DNA of 64,000 bases from DATDMG01 sp036518955 (GCA_036518955.1 DATDMG010000234.1:14227-78226), one strand, 5' to 3'; counted from the stretch's first letter, positions 38,493 to 51,098 are shown. Numbers and translations: made by a program. Notes: a model not told the origin generated them from the letters alone.

Positions 38493-39965
38493 TTATCGCG
38501 CGCCGGGGTCCGGATTCAGCGCGACGTCACCCCGCTGCCCCGGCGTCCGGCCCCGACGAAGGATCTCGCGCAGCCGGGTCAGCCGGGTACCCAGGTCGCG
38601 CTCGAACCCACGGTCGGTGGGCTGGTAGTAGACACGACCGTCGACGCCGTCCGGCGCGTACTGCTGGGCGACGACACCGCGCGGGTCGTCGTGCGCGTAC
38701 CGATACCCCTGGGCGTGGCCGAGCCGCTTCGCCCCGGCGTAGTGGCCGTCGCGCAGGTGCGGCGGCACCATCCCGCCCAGCCCGGCCCGGATATCCGCCG
38801 TCGCCGCGTTGATGGCGAGGTAGGACGCGTTCGACTTCGGTGCCAGGGCGAGGTGGACGACGGCCTGCCCGAGGATGATCCGGGCCTCCGGCATCCCGAC
38901 GAGCGCCACCGCCTGGGCGGCGGCCACCGCCGTCTGCAACGCCGTGGGATCGGCCATCCCGACGTCCTCACTGGCTGCGATCATGATGCGCCGGGCCACG
39001 AACCGGGGGTCCTCACCCGCCTCCAGCATGCGCGCCAGGTAGTGCAGCGCGGCGTCGACGTCCGAACCGCGCATCGACTTGATGAACGCGCTCGCCACGT
39101 CGTAGTGCTGGTCACCGACCCGGTCGTAGCGGACGGCCGCCCGGTCGACCGCCTGCTCCGTGCTGGCGAGGGTGACCGGGACGGGTGCGGCGTCGCCACC
39201 GGCCGCCGGCGGGGTGGCGGCACCGGTCGCCGCCAGCGCGGCGCCTGCGGCGGCCTCCAGCGCGGTGAGGGCCGCGCGGGCGTCCCCGCCGGCCATCCGC
39301 ACCAGGTGCTCGTGCGCCGCCGGCTCCAGCCGCACCGTGCCGCCGAGGCCGCGCGGATCGGCGACCGCCCGGTCGAGCAGCCCGCCGATCGCCTCGTCGC
39401 CCAGTGGCCGCAGGGTGAGCAGCAGCGACCGGGACAGCAGCGGTGACACGACCGAGAACGACGGGTTCTCCGTCGTCGCCGCGATCAGCACGACCCAACG
39501 GTTCTCCACCCCGGGCAGCAGGGCGTCCTGCTGCGCCTTGCTGAACCGGTGGATCTCGTCGAGGAACAGCACCGTCTCCCGGCCGTGGCGGTCGCGCGCG
39601 TCCCGGGCCTCCTCCATCACCCGGCGCACGTCCTTGACCCCGGCGGTGACCGCGGACAGCTCCACGAAACGCCGCCCGCCGGCCCGGGACACCACGTGCG
39701 CCAGGGTCGTCTTTCCGGTCCCCGGTGGGCCCCAGAGGATCACGGACGACGGACCGACGCGGCCGCCGGACCCCTCGGCGAGGCGGCGCAGCGGGGAACC
39801 GGGAGCCAACAGATGCTGCTGGCCGACGAACTCGCCGACGGTCCGCGGCCGCATCCGGACGGCGAGCGGCACCCCGTGGCCGGCCACGGCGTCCGCCGGC
39901 CGGGGTGCGGGCGCATCGGGCATCCCGACCACGTCGCCGGGAGCGGTGGAGAACAGGTCGCTCAC
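38493..39965 (-). CDS. rarA: Replication-associated recombination protein RarA (MgsA)
   Basis: AAA+ ATPase acting at stalled forks, related to clamp loaders. The product is 490 aa. Walker [13 protein letters not shown], Walker [13 protein letters not shown], sensor 1 [11 protein letters not shown], sensor 2 [13 protein letters not shown], and the C-terminal tetramerisation domain ([40 protein letters not shown]) are seen. An Ala/Pro-rich insertion follows sensor 2. GTG at 39965 (SDLFS) is used; a GTG nine bases upstream is possible. Confidence 0.94.
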   Translation of the reverse strand: MSDLFSTAPGDVVGMPDAPAPRPADAVAGHGVPLAVRMRPRTVGEFVGQQHLLAPGSPLRRLAEGSGGRVGPSSVILWGPPGTGKTTLAHVVSRAGGRRFVELSAVTAGVKDVRRVMEEARDARDRHGRETVLFLDEIHRFSKAQQDALLPGVENRWVVLIAATTENPSFSVVSPLLSRSLLLTLRPLGDEAIGGLLDRAVADPRGLGGTVRLEPAAHEHLVRMAGGDARAALTALEAAAGAALAATGAATPPAAGGDAAPVPVTLASTEQAVDRAAVRYDRVGDQHYDVASAFIKSMRGSDVDAALHYLARMLEAGEDPRFVARRIMIAASEDVGMADPTALQTAVAAAQAVALVGMPEARIILGQAVVHLALAPKSNASYLAINAATADIRAGLGGMVPPHLRDGHYAGAKRLGHAQGYRYAHDDPRGVVAQQYAPDGVDGRVYYQPTDRGFERDLGTRLTRLREILRRGRTPGQRGDVALNPDPGAR

Positions 39966-40082
39966 AGCCGCCACGGTATCCGCGTGCTGCCGGGAGTGGC
40001 GCCGGACGTCACGCGCCCGACCCGCTGCCGGACGTGCCTCCTCGAGGTCCGCGTCGGCGCGGCTGACGGACCTCCGACCGCG

Positions 40083-41852
<1,770 letters not shown>

Positions 41853-41927
41853 TGGTGGTCCTCTCTCTGGCGGATCGCGGGGCGCGGCGGCCGTCACCGC
41901 CGTCCCGAGCGATCCTACGCGGAGCGG

Positions 41928-42923
41928 TCACCAACGGTCGTGCACGTGCTCCCGGATGCGCTCGTCGTAGATCGTGCGGACGCCCTCCAGGATGTCCGGC
42001 GACAGCGGCGGCAGGTCGGCCGCCGCCGCATTGCCCCGTGCCTGCGCCGCGTTCCGGGCGCCGGGGATGACGACGCTGACCCCGGGCTGGTCGATGACCC
42101 ACCGCAGCGCCAGGGCCGCCGTCGACACGCCCTCGGGCGCCAGCGCCGCCAGCTCCCGCGCCGCCGCCACGCCCACGTCGTACGGCACGCCGGAGAAGGT
42201 CTCCCCCACGTCGAACGCCTCGCCGTGCCGGTTGTAGGTGCGGTGGTCGTCCGGTGCGAAGGTCGTCGTCCCGTCGTAGCGGCCGGCGAGCAGGCCGCTG
42301 GCGAGCGGCACCCGGGCGATGATCCCGACGCCGGCCGCCTGCGCCGCGGGGAGCACCCGCTCCAGCGGCTTGAGCCGGAACGCGTTGAGGATGATCTGCA
42401 CCGAGGCCACGTTCGGCCGGGCGATCGCGGCCAGCGCCTCCTCGCAGGTCTCCACCGACACCCCGTAGGCGGCCAGCGCGCCCGCGGCCACCAGGTCGTC
42501 GAGCGCGTCGAAGACCTCGTCGCGGCGGAACACCGAGGTCGGCGGGCAGTGCAGCTGGACGAGGTCGAGCCGCTCGGTGTTCAGGTTCGCCCGGCTGCGG
42601 TCCGTCCACGCGCGCAGGTTCTCGGGCGTGAACGCCTCGGGCACCTGCGGGTTCGCCCGGCGCCCGCACTTCGTCGCCACCGTGGCCCCGGTGCCGGGAC
42701 GCTCCGCGAGGAACCGGGCGATCAGCCGCTCACTGCGCCCGTCGCCGTACACGTCCGCGGTGTCCAGGAACGTGACGCCCGCGTCGACGGCGGCGTGCAG
42801 GACGGCGAGCGCGTCGGCGTCGTCCACGTGCCCCCAGTCGGCGCCGAGCTGCCAGCAGCCCAGCCCGACGACGCCGAGCTGCCGGCCGGTCCGGCCCAGG
42901 GTGCGAGTCTCCACGACGCTCAC
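41928..42923 (-). CDS. Aldo/keto reductase
   Basis: NADPH-dependent oxidoreductase of unknown substrate. The product is 331 aa. The catalytic tetrad is visible as Asp and Tyr in FLDTADVYGDGRSE, Lys in ATKCG and His in LVQLHCP. The C-terminal cofactor loop GVSVVIPGARNAAQARGNAAA fits the AKR superfamily. GTG at 42923 is used; GTG at 42914 is possible. It lies upstream of aspS with a 75-base gap. Confidence 0.88.
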   Translation of the reverse strand: MSVVETRTLGRTGRQLGVVGLGCWQLGADWGHVDDADALAVLHAAVDAGVTFLDTADVYGDGRSERLIARFLAERPGTGATVATKCGRRANPQVPEAFTPENLRAWTDRSRANLNTERLDLVQLHCPPTSVFRRDEVFDALDDLVAAGALAAYGVSVETCEEALAAIARPNVASVQIILNAFRLKPLERVLPAAQAAGVGIIARVPLASGLLAGRYDGTTTFAPDDHRTYNRHGEAFDVGETFSGVPYDVGVAAARELAALAPEGVSTAALALRWVIDQPGVSVVIPGARNAAQARGNAAAADLPPLSPDILEGVRTIYDERIREHVHDRW

Positions 42924-43062
42924 CCTAGACCTCCGGCTGCCGGGACCGGACTCAGGTCCCGCGGCGGGTGACCCGATAGGGGTGAGGACGACGCCCGCGG
43001 GACGCGCCCGCGGGCCGGTGGGCCGTGCCGCAGCACGGCCCGGAGCGCAGAGGACAGGTGCG

Positions 43063-43371
43063 GTGGACGGTCCAGGAACGGTCGACGCCCTCCCAGTGGA
43101 CTGGTCCGGTCACCTGCCGGGCGACGTCCCCGTCCCCGCTGCCCGGCCGGCGTCGGACGACGGGACGCCGGACGCACCCTCGACGAGCACCGGCCGGCAG
43201 CAGGCACCGGCCGGGATCGCGATGGCCCGCGCCCGGCTCCGCGCGGTGACACCGCTCGACGTCGTCGGCTTCGTCGCCGCCTGCCCGTCCTGTGGCCGTG
43301 ACAGCGAGTGGACCCAGGAGCGCCAGGACACCCGCGTCCGCAGCACGATCCGGTGCGCCTGCCTCCCCTGA
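43063..43371 (+). CDS. Small hypothetical protein with Cys cluster
   Basis: 102 aa, not recognised. The last 35 residues read VVGFVAACPSCGRDSEWTQERQ followed by DTRVRSTIRCACLP, with a CxxC and a CxC that could bind one metal ion. The first 60 residues are Pro/Ala/Asp-rich and low in complexity. GTG at 43063 has AGAGGACAG upstream; ATG at 43222 would give only 49 residues covering the Cys part. It lies between divergently placed aldo/keto reductase and convergent hisS. Confidence 0.45.
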   Translation: MDGPGTVDALPVDWSGHLPGDVPVPAARPASDDGTPDAPSTSTGRQQAPAGIAMARARLRAVTPLDVVGFVAACPSCGRDSEWTQERQDTRVRSTIRCACLP

Positions 43372-43385
43372 GGCCACGCCCTCCA

Positions 43386-44732
43386 TCAGCCGGCGACCAC
43401 CCGCGGGAACCGGTCCTCGACGGGCGGTTGCCAGTTCTCCGGGTCGGCGGCCACCTGCTCCCCGGACCGGATGTCCTTCACCTCGTGGCCGACCACCCGG
43501 CCGGCGTCCGAGTGCACGAACCAGACGTAGGGGATCCCGCGCCGGTCCGCGTGCCGGATCTGTCTGCCGAACTTCGCCGCGGACGGCGCCACCTCCACCG
43601 GGATCCCTCGCGCGCGCAGCGCGGCGGCGACGGCGGCGCTGGCGGACCGGGAGTCCTCGGAGGCCACCGCGACGAGCACCGCGGACGGCACGGCACGGCT
43701 CGCGCGCAGCACCCCCCGGGAGAGCAGCGGCGCGAGCGCCCGGGTCACCCCGAACGAGATGCCGACCCCCGGGTAGGTGGTGGACCCGTCGCTCGCCAAC
43801 GAGTCGTAGCGGCCCCCGGAGCACACCGAACCGAGGTGCTCGAACCCTTCCATCCGGGTCTCGTAGACGGTTCCGGTGTAGTAGTCCAGGCCGCGCGCGA
43901 CGCGCAGGTCGGCGGTGACGGCGAACCGGTCGCCACGCAGCCCGGACACCCCCTCGACGACCTGGACGAGCTCCTGCACCCCTTCGTCGAGCAGGTCGTC
44001 CCGGACGCCGAGCGCCAGCACCCGGTCGGCGAACGAGGCGTCCTGGGCGCTGATCGCGGCCAGCGCCAGGCAGCGGGCCGCCTGGACGTCGTCCAGTTTC
44101 GCCTCGGTGATGAGGAGTTCACGGACGGCGTCCGGTGGCAGCTTGTCGATCTTGTCGACCACGCGCATCACCGCCGCCACGTCAGGCGCCGCGATCCCGC
44201 GGTAGAACCCCTCGATGAGCTTGCGGTTGTTCACCTGCAGACGCAGCCGCGGCAGCGGCAGGGACCGCACGGCCTCCGCCATCACCTGGGCCACCTCGAC
44301 GTCGTGGTGGAACGGCAGGTCACCGGACCCGACGACGTCCACGTCCGCCTGGCAGAACTCGCGGTAGCGACCTTCCTGGGGCCGCTCACCGCGCCACACC
44401 TTCTGGATCTGGTAGCGGCGGAACGGGAAGCTCAGCTTCCCGGAGTTCTCCAGCACGTACCGCGCGAACGGCACGGTGAGGTCGAAGTGCAGCCCGAGCT
44501 GCCGCCCGGCGTCCTCGTCGCCCTCGGCGTGCAGCCGACGCAGGACGTAGACCTCCTTGTCGATCTCACCCTTGCGCAGCAGCTCCTCCAGCGGCTCGGC
44601 GGCCCGGGTCTCGACCGAGACGAAGCCCCAGAGCTCGAACGTGCGCCGGAACGTGTCCACCACGTGCTGCTCCACGATGCGGCCCTCGGGCAGCCACTCC
44701 GGGAACCCCGACAGCGGGGCTGGTCGTGCCAT
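43386..44732 (-). CDS. hisS: Histidine-tRNA ligase
   Basis: Charges tRNA-His. The product is 448 aa. Class II motifs include FDLTVPFARYVLEN, RRYQIQKVWRGERPQEGRYREFCQADVDVVG, the histidine loop VARGLDYYTGTVYE and SVCSGGRYDSL, then an anticodon-binding C-terminal domain. ATG at 44732 has GAGGACGAG upstream. It follows the MBL hydrolase by 93 bases. Confidence 0.97.
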   Translation of the reverse strand: MARPAPLSGFPEWLPEGRIVEQHVVDTFRRTFELWGFVSVETRAAEPLEELLRKGEIDKEVYVLRRLHAEGDEDAGRQLGLHFDLTVPFARYVLENSGKLSFPFRRYQIQKVWRGERPQEGRYREFCQADVDVVGSGDLPFHHDVEVAQVMAEAVRSLPLPRLRLQVNNRKLIEGFYRGIAAPDVAAVMRVVDKIDKLPPDAVRELLITEAKLDDVQAARCLALAAISAQDASFADRVLALGVRDDLLDEGVQELVQVVEGVSGLRGDRFAVTADLRVARGLDYYTGTVYETRMEGFEHLGSVCSGGRYDSLASDGSTTYPGVGISFGVTRALAPLLSRGVLRASRAVPSAVLVAVASEDSRSASAAVAAALRARGIPVEVAPSAAKFGRQIRHADRRGIPYVWFVHSDAGRVVGHEVKDIRSGEQVAADPENWQPPVEDRFPRVVAG

Positions 44733-44825
44733 CTCGTCCTCTTCCTCCGGCTCGTCTGCGGTGCTCCTGCTCTCCGGGGTGCCGCGCACCACCGGGCCGC
44801 CACGGGGCGGCGACGGCGAACGGCT

Positions 44826-45524
44826 TCAGCCGGTACGGCGCGCCCGCGCGAGGAACGGGTTCGTCGCGCGCTCCCGCCCCACCGTCGTCACCGGCCCGTG
44901 CCCCGGCAGCACGAGGGTGTCGTCGGGCAAGGTCAGCACCTTCTCGCTCAGCGACCGCATCATCGCGGCACCGTCACCGCCGGGCAGGTCCGTGCGCCCG
45001 ACGCTGCCCGCGAAGAGCACGTCACCGCTGAGCACGGTGGAGCTCGCCGACGCGCCGTCCGGGGCTCCGGGCAGCGCGAACATCACCGACCCCTCGGTGT
45101 GCCCCGGCGCGTGCACCACCCGGACGGCGAGCCCGGCGACCTGGAGCTCCTGATCGTCGCCGACCAGCCGGACGTCGTCCGGCTCCCGCCAGGTCGCGGA
45201 CCTGCCGAACTCCCGCTCCAGGACGGCGATCAGGCCGCCGTCCAGCGAGGCGATGGGATCGGCGAGCCGGTAGCGGTCGTCCGCATGGACGTAGGCGGCC
45301 ACCCCGTGCGCGCCGCACACCGGGGTCACCGAATAGGTGTGGTCCAGGTGACCGTGGGTCAGCAGGACGGCGGCCGGCCGCAACCGGTGCTCGGCGAGGA
45401 CCTCCGCGAGCGGCTCGACGACCTCGATCCCGGGGTCGACGACCAGGCACTCCTGCCCCGGTGCGGTGGCGACGACGAAGCAGTTCGTGCCGAAGACGGC
45501 GGAGGGAAAGCCGGTGACGAACAC
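44826..45524 (-). CDS. MBL-fold metallo-hydrolase (glyoxalase II-like)
   Basis: Two-metal hydrolase, probably thioesterase-like. The product is 232 aa. The metal motif is LTHGHLDHTYSV (HxHxDH), with further ligands in VVHAPGHTEGS, LSGDVLFAGSVGRTDLPGGD and VLPGHGPVTTVGRE. Its position between hisS and a divergent cyclophilin matches other actinobacteria. The exact substrate is unknown. Confidence 0.9.
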   Translation of the reverse strand: MFVTGFPSAVFGTNCFVVATAPGQECLVVDPGIEVVEPLAEVLAEHRLRPAAVLLTHGHLDHTYSVTPVCGAHGVAAYVHADDRYRLADPIASLDGGLIAVLEREFGRSATWREPDDVRLVGDDQELQVAGLAVRVVHAPGHTEGSVMFALPGAPDGASASSTVLSGDVLFAGSVGRTDLPGGDGAAMMRSLSEKVLTLPDDTLVLPGHGPVTTVGRERATNPFLARARRTG

Positions 45525-45615
45525 CGTGCGAGACTACCGACTCGCACCCGCCGGTGGTCACCGGCGTCCACCTAGACTGACCCGAGACCGGGGCCAGACC
45601 GAGGAGGGGCAGCAC

Positions 45616-46491
45616 GTGTCGCCCATCAGCCGTGAACGCGAGTACCAACGGCGCCGCTACCAGAAGTGGCAGACCAAGCTCGCCGAGAAACAGGCTCGGC
45701 AGCGGCGCCAGCGCCGCCGGGTGCTGATCGCCGGGTCCGCCGTCGCCGTCGTCCTGGTCGTTTCCGGCACGGTGCTGTGGGTGACCGGCAGGGGCAGCGA
45801 CGAGAAGGCGTCCACGGCCCTGTCGTCGGCCTCCCCGTCGACCTCCGGGTCCGGGTCGGCATCCGCCTCGGCACCGGGTGCGTCGGGGTCACCGGCCGCC
45901 ACGGCGGGCCCCAACCCCTGCCCACGGCCGACGGTCACGCCGCCGGCGAAGCCGCAGTCGTTCGGCGCAGCCCCCGACGCGTCGCTGGCCCAGGGCAAGA
46001 CCTGGACCTGGACGATCAAGACGACCTGCGGCGACCTGGTCGCGACCCTCGACGGCACCAAGGCGCCGAAGGCGGTCGCGAACGCCATCTTCCTGTCCGG
46101 GAAGCAGTTCTGGGACGGCTCCCCGTGCCACCGGCTCTCCACGACCGGTGGCCTGCTGATGCTCCAGTGCGGCGATCCGACCGGTAGCGGGACCGGCGGC
46201 CCCGGCTACAGCTTCGGCCCGATCGAGAACGCACCGCAGAGCGGCGGCTACACCCGCGGGATGATCGCGATGGCGAACACGGGCCAGCCGAACAGCCAGG
46301 GCAGTCAGTTCTTCGTCGTCTTCGGTACCTCGAACCTTCCGCCGAGCTACACGGTGTTCGGCACGGTCACCAAGGGTCTGGACGTGATCGACAAGGTGGC
46401 GGCCGGCGGCATTTCCGCCGAGGGCGCCGCAGGTGGTGGCCCTCCGAACCGTCCCATCTCTATCGTCAGCACTAGTGTGACTCCGGGCTGA
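45616..46491 (+). CDS. Membrane-anchored cyclophilin-type peptidyl-prolyl isomerase
   Basis: 291 aa. A basic N-terminus rich in Arg/Gln (YQKWQTKLAEKQARQRRQRRR) precedes one membrane helix (VLIAGSAVAVVLVVSGTVLWVTG), then a Ser/Ala/Gly linker and an extracytoplasmic cyclophilin domain. KTTCGDLVATLDGTKAPKAVANAIFLS, GSPCHRLSTTGGLLMLQCGDPTGSGTGGPGY and GMIAMANTGQPNSQGSQFFVVFG are the active-site strands. Two cysteine pairs could be oxidised outside. GTG at 45616 with GAGGAGGGG upstream. Confidence 0.93.
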   Translation: MSPISREREYQRRRYQKWQTKLAEKQARQRRQRRRVLIAGSAVAVVLVVSGTVLWVTGRGSDEKASTALSSASPSTSGSGSASASAPGASGSPAATAGPNPCPRPTVTPPAKPQSFGAAPDASLAQGKTWTWTIKTTCGDLVATLDGTKAPKAVANAIFLSGKQFWDGSPCHRLSTTGGLLMLQCGDPTGSGTGGPGYSFGPIENAPQSGGYTRGMIAMANTGQPNSQGSQFFVVFGTSNLPPSYTVFGTVTKGLDVIDKVAAGGISAEGAAGGGPPNRPISIVSTSVTPG

Positions 46492-46535
46492 CCGACCCTG
46501 TCCGGGCCTGGCCGGCACCGAGACGACGAGCAAGG

Positions 46536-47798
46536 ATGCGTGGATTCGTGACCGCTGAGCAGTGGGGCCGTGTCGACGCCGACGGCACCGTGTGGGTGCG
46601 GACGGCGGACGGCGAGCGCGTCGTCGGCCAGTACCCCGGCGCGAGCCCCGAAGACGCCCTGGCGTACTTCGCGCGCAAATTCGACGACCTCGCCGCCCAG
46701 GTGAGCCTGTTCGAGCAGCGGATCGCGGCCGGTCACGTCTCCGCCGCCGAGACCGAGGCCGGGGTGGAGCGACTCACCGCCGCGATCGCCGACGCCCATG
46801 CGGTCGGTGACCTCGACGCACTGGCCGCCCGGGTCGCCGCGCTGCGACCCCTCGCCGACGCGCTCCGCGCCGAGGCGGAGCAGACCAGGGCGCGGGCGCG
46901 GGCCGAGGCGGTGGCGCACCGGACCGCCCTCGTCGACGAGGCGGAGTCCATCGCCGGGATGGACGTCGACCGGATCCCGTGGAAGGGCGCGGGCGATCGG
47001 CTCCGGGAGCTGTTCGACGAGTGGCGCCGGCTGCAGCGGGAGTCCCGGTTGGACAAGCACACCGAGGACGACCTGTGGAAGCGGTTCAGCCACGCCCGCA
47101 CCGCCTTCGACCGCAAGCGGCGCCAACACTTCGGCGCGCTCGACGAGCAACGCAGCGCGGCGCGAACCGCCAAGGAGACGCTCGTCGCGGAGGCCGAGGC
47201 GCTGTCGTCGTCCACCGACTGGGCAGCGACCGCAGCCGCCTACCGAAGCCTGATGGCACGCTGGAAGGCGACGGGCCGGGCAGCCCGCAAGGACGACGAC
47301 GCGCTCTGGGCCCGGTTCCGGGCCGCCCAGGACGCATTCTTCGCGGCCCGGAACGCGGCGGCGGAGTCCACGGACGCCGAGTTCCGGGGCAACCTGACCG
47401 CGAAGGAGGCGCTGCTGGCGCGAGCCGAGGGCCTGCTGCCGGTCACCGACGTGCCGGCGGCGCGCGCCGCACTGCGGGACATCCAGGAGGAATGGGACGC
47501 GGCCGGCAAGGTGCCCCGGGCCGACCTGAGTCGGATCGAGGCGCGGCTGCGCGTGGTGGAACAGGCGGTGCGGGCCGCCGAAGAGGATCGCTGGGCCCGG
47601 TCGAACCCGCAGGCCCGAGCGCGCGCAGAGGACGCCGTCCGGCAACTCGAGTCGGGCATCGCCAGCCTGGAGGCGACACTGGAGAAGGCGCGGGCTGCCG
47701 GCCGGGAGAAGGCGGTCCAGGAGACCGAGCAGGCCCTCGCCGCTCGGCAGGAATGGCTCGTGGAGGCCCGCAAGGCACTGGCGGAGTTCGGCGGCTGA
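46536..47798 (+). CDS. DUF349 domain-containing protein
   Basis: 420 aa, almost entirely helical. At least three DUF349 repeats are seen, with the recurring pattern LWKRFSHARTAFDRKRRQHF / LWARFRAAQDAFFAARNAAA / RIEARLRVVEQAVRAAEEDRW, each spaced by about 75 residues, and a final coiled coil (ARAEDAVRQLESGIASLEATLEKARAAGREKAVQE). Function is unresolved; the family is linked to RNA metabolism or stress in other bacteria. It is 44 bases after the cyclophilin. Confidence 0.88.
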   Translation: MRGFVTAEQWGRVDADGTVWVRTADGERVVGQYPGASPEDALAYFARKFDDLAAQVSLFEQRIAAGHVSAAETEAGVERLTAAIADAHAVGDLDALAARVAALRPLADALRAEAEQTRARARAEAVAHRTALVDEAESIAGMDVDRIPWKGAGDRLRELFDEWRRLQRESRLDKHTEDDLWKRFSHARTAFDRKRRQHFGALDEQRSAARTAKETLVAEAEALSSSTDWAATAAAYRSLMARWKATGRAARKDDDALWARFRAAQDAFFAARNAAAESTDAEFRGNLTAKEALLARAEGLLPVTDVPAARAALRDIQEEWDAAGKVPRADLSRIEARLRVVEQAVRAAEEDRWARSNPQARARAEDAVRQLESGIASLEATLEKARAAGREKAVQETEQALAARQEWLVEARKALAEFGG

Positions 47799-47915
47799 TC
47801 CGCGGCGACGCCGGGCACCACCCGTCGACCCGTCCACAGCGGCCGTCGCCAGCCGGCTGTCCACAGTCGGCGGGCGAGGGCTGGCAGCCGGGTGCGGTGT
47901 GGGCGACGGTGGGGC

Positions 47916-48533
47916 ATGCTCACCACCCCAACCCTGTTCCGGGTTGAACACCCTCAGCGTCGCGAGGTCGAGAGGTTGCTCGCCGACGGGCTCCTCGAGC
48001 CTCTCCTCCCCGGCGTCGTCGGGCCGCCCGGATCGGGCGCGGATCCCGACCTGCGGCTCGCCGCAGCCGTCCTGGCGCTCCCCGAGCGGGTACGCTCCCG
48101 GGGCACGCTGGCCGAGGCGGCGGCGGCGTGGGTATGGTGCGGCGGGCCGCCACCTGCGGTCATGGACGTCGCGGTGCCACCTCGCCGCTCCCTCCCCACG
48201 GTACCGGCCGTGGCCGTGCACGAGCGGCGGATGCCCGCCGTCGATGTCGTGGTCCTCGCCGCCGTCGGTGGCGTGGTCCCGCTCACCACGCCGACCCGCA
48301 CCCTGGTCGACCTGCTCCGGCTGCTGCCGCCCGGGCCGGCGCCGTGGGCCGTGTCGGCGCTGGTGGGGCTGGCCGGCGTGACGGCCGACAGCGTGTCGGC
48401 CTGCCTGGCGGGCATGCCGCGGGCCCGCGGGGTGACTCGGGCGCGCACCCTGGCCAGCGCGCTCCCGCTGCCGCGAGCCGCACCACCGGGCCGGCCGGAG
48501 GATGGTGGGGTCAGTCGATCCGCTTGCCGGTGA
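47916..48533 (+). CDS. AbiEi-antitoxin-like hypothetical protein
   Basis: 205 aa. The general layout (short N-terminal region, then [57 protein letters not shown]) resembles actinobacterial proteins annotated as AbiEi-type antitoxin or transcriptional regulator. No AbiEii nucleotidyltransferase toxin is adjacent. The expected N-terminal winged helix is short or degraded, so it may be a diverged orphan. Its end overlaps the end of the convergent rel gene by 23 bases. ATG at 47916 is used. Confidence 0.6.
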   Translation: MLTTPTLFRVEHPQRREVERLLADGLLEPLLPGVVGPPGSGADPDLRLAAAVLALPERVRSRGTLAEAAAAWVWCGGPPPAVMDVAVPPRRSLPTVPAVAVHERRMPAVDVVVLAAVGGVVPLTTPTRTLVDLLRLLPPGPAPWAVSALVGLAGVTADSVSACLAGMPRARGVTRARTLASALPLPRAAPPGRPEDGGVSRSACR

Positions 48534-50982
48534 TCCGGTAGGCGTCGAAGACGCCCTCCACCCGGCGGACGGCGGCGATCACGTGGTCGAGGTGCGCAGG
48601 GTCGGCCATCTCGAAGGTGAAGCGCGAGATGGCGACCCGGTCCCGAGAGGTGGAGACGTTGGCGGCGAGGATGTTCACGTGGCTGTCCGACAGCACGCGG
48701 GTGACGTCGGACAGCAGCCGATTGCGGTCCAGGGCCTCCACCTGGATCTGCACCAGGAACACGCTGCCGGCGCTCGGCGCCCACTCCACCTCCACGATCC
48801 GGTCGCGCTCGGCCTGCAGGTTCTGGATGTTGCCGCAGTCGCTGCGGTGCACGGACACGCCGGCCCCGCGGGTCACGAAGCCGACGATCGGGTCTCCCGG
48901 TACCGGGGTACAACACCGGGCCAGCTTCACCCAGATGTCCTCCAGCCCCTTGACGACCACCCCGGGGTCGCCGAGGCGTACCCGGCGACCCCGGGTCGGT
49001 GTGGTGGCCTCGGCGAGCTCCTCCTCGGTACCTTCCTCGCCGCCCATCGACTTCATCAGGCGCTCGACCACGGCCTGGGACGAGACATGACCCTCGCCGA
49101 CCGCGGCGTACAGCGACGACACGTCCGGGTAACGCATCTCCGACGCCAACGCCACCAGCGACTCGTGGGTCATCAGGCGTTGGATCGGCAGGTGCTGCTT
49201 GCGCATCGCCTTGGCGATCGCGTCCTTGCCCTGCTCGATGGTCTCCTCGCGACGCTCCTTGGAGAACCACTGCCGGATCTTGTTGCGGGCCCGGGGGCTC
49301 TGCACGAAGTGCAGCCAGTCGCGGCTCGGCCCGGCGCCGTCCGCCTTCGAGGTGAAGATCTCGACGACGTCACCGTTGTCGAGAGTGCTCTCCAGCGGGA
49401 CCAGGCGACCGTTCACCCGGGCACCCATGCAGCGATGCCCGACCTCGGTGTGGATGGCGTACGCGAAGTCCACCGGGGTGGAACCCGCGGGCAGCGCCAT
49501 CACATCGCCCTTCGGGGTGAAGATGTACACCTCTTGGGCGTTGATCTCGAAGCGGAGCGAGTCGAGGAACTCGCTCGGGTCGGCGGTCTCCCGCTGCCAG
49601 TCCAGCAGCTGGCGTACCCAGGCGAGGTCGCCGTTACCGCGATCCTTGTCCGTGACGATCTTGGCCGGGTCGTCCTTGTACTTCCAGTGCGCGGCGACGC
49701 CGTACTCGGCCCGCCGGTGCATCTGGTGGGTGCGGATCTGGATCTCGACGGGCTTGCCCTCCGGTCCGATCACCGTCGTGTGCAAGGACTGGTACATGTT
49801 GAACTTGGGCATCGCGATGTAGTCCTTGAACCGCCCGGGCACCGGGTTCCACCGGGCGTGCAACGATCCCAGCACCGCGTAACAGTCACGCACCGTCTCG
49901 ACCAGCACCCGCACGCCGACCAGGTCGTAGATGTCCGCGAAGTCACGGCCCCGCACGATCATCTTCTGGTACACCGAGTAGTAGTGCTTGGGCCGGCCGG
50001 TCACCGCGGCCTTGATCCTCGCCGCCCGCAGGTCGGCGGTGACCTGCTCACGCACCTGCGCCAGGTAGTCCTCGCGCGCGGGCGCCCGCTCGGCGACCAG
50101 CCGGACGATCTCGTCGTACACCTTGGGGTACAGGGTCGCGAACGACAGGTCCTCCAGCTCCCACTTGATCGTGTTCATACCCAGCCGGTGGGCGAGCGGA
50201 GCGTAGATCTCCAGCGTCTCACGCGCCTTGCGCTCGGCCGACGCCGCCGGCACGTAGCGCCACGTCCGAGCGTTGTGGAGCCGGTCGGCGAGCTTGATCA
50301 CCAGGACCCGGATGTCCTTGGACATCGCCACGACCATCTTGCGCACGGTCTCCGCCTGAGCGGCGTCACCATACGTCACCTTGTCCAGCTTGGTGACGCC
50401 GTCGACGAGCATCGCGATCTCGTCGCCGAAGTCCCGGCGCAGCTGGTCGAGGGTGTAGGCGGTGTCCTCCACGGTGTCGTGCAGCAGCGCCGCCGACAGC
50501 GTCGGTGGGTCCATCCCGAGCTCGGCGAGGATCGCCGCGACAGCGACCGGGTGGGTGATGTAGGGGTCTCCGCTCTTGCGCTTCTGCCCCGCGTGAGCGC
50601 GGGCCGCGACCTCGAACGCCCGCTCGATCACCGCGAGGTCAGCCTTCGGGTGCGTGATCCGCACCGATCTCAGCAGAGGTTCCAGCAGGGGGGAGGTGGT
50701 CCCGCCGCGACCGGAACCGAACCGGGCGATCCGGGAGAGCACCCGACTGGTCGCCGGCAGGCCCTCGGTGGGCGAGACCTGGCGGTGCCGGGGCGGGATC
50801 GGCTGCGGCGCGACCGGGCGGGCGGCACCGCCCGGCTGACCGGCCGATGCCTTGGAGAGGGGAACCGGCTGCGGGAGAGCGCCGGGCTGGGGAGCGCTCC
50901 CGTTGGAGGGGCTCTGCACGGCCGCCACCGGGAGCGGAGCCGTATCGACGGCGTCCGCCCCTGCGAGCCTCTCCTCTGCCAC
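48511..50982 (-). CDS. rel: Bifunctional (p)ppGpp synthetase/hydrolase Rel
   Basis: Makes and degrades (p)ppGpp in the stringent response. The product is 823 aa. After a Pro/Ala-rich N-terminus of about 100 residues come the HD hydrolase domain ([29 protein letters not shown]), the synthetase domain ([16 protein letters not shown]), TGS ([33 protein letters not shown]), a zinc-finger-type RCCTPVPGD segment and a C-terminal ACT domain. The RFKD motif (RxKD rather than ExDD) marks a bifunctional Rel. GTG start at 50982. Confidence 0.96.
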   Translation of the reverse strand: MAEERLAGADAVDTAPLPVAAVQSPSNGSAPQPGALPQPVPLSKASAGQPGGAARPVAPQPIPPRHRQVSPTEGLPATSRVLSRIARFGSGRGGTTSPLLEPLLRSVRITHPKADLAVIERAFEVAARAHAGQKRKSGDPYITHPVAVAAILAELGMDPPTLSAALLHDTVEDTAYTLDQLRRDFGDEIAMLVDGVTKLDKVTYGDAAQAETVRKMVVAMSKDIRVLVIKLADRLHNARTWRYVPAASAERKARETLEIYAPLAHRLGMNTIKWELEDLSFATLYPKVYDEIVRLVAERAPAREDYLAQVREQVTADLRAARIKAAVTGRPKHYYSVYQKMIVRGRDFADIYDLVGVRVLVETVRDCYAVLGSLHARWNPVPGRFKDYIAMPKFNMYQSLHTTVIGPEGKPVEIQIRTHQMHRRAEYGVAAHWKYKDDPAKIVTDKDRGNGDLAWVRQLLDWQRETADPSEFLDSLRFEINAQEVYIFTPKGDVMALPAGSTPVDFAYAIHTEVGHRCMGARVNGRLVPLESTLDNGDVVEIFTSKADGAGPSRDWLHFVQSPRARNKIRQWFSKERREETIEQGKDAIAKAMRKQHLPIQRLMTHESLVALASEMRYPDVSSLYAAVGEGHVSSQAVVERLMKSMGGEEGTEEELAEATTPTRGRRVRLGDPGVVVKGLEDIWVKLARCCTPVPGDPIVGFVTRGAGVSVHRSDCGNIQNLQAERDRIVEVEWAPSAGSVFLVQIQVEALDRNRLLSDVTRVLSDSHVNILAANVSTSRDRVAISRFTFEMADPAHLDHVIAAVRRVEGVFDAYRITGKRID

Positions 50983-51098
50983 GCGCCCTCCAGTGGGTCG
51001 ACCCGAACCTCGAGTCTACGTCCCACAGCACGGTCTGGGGCGTGCGCCATCCCGGACGGACCCGTGACGCGCCGTCCCGACCTCGGCCGGGGCGGGCC

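Noticed and set aside
47830..47865. Two DnaA-box-like sequences (CCGTCCACA and CTGTCCACA) 27 bases apart
   Set aside because: Each differs from TTGTCCACA, there are only two, and no dnaA, dnaN or AT-rich unwinding region is near, so an origin is not supported.
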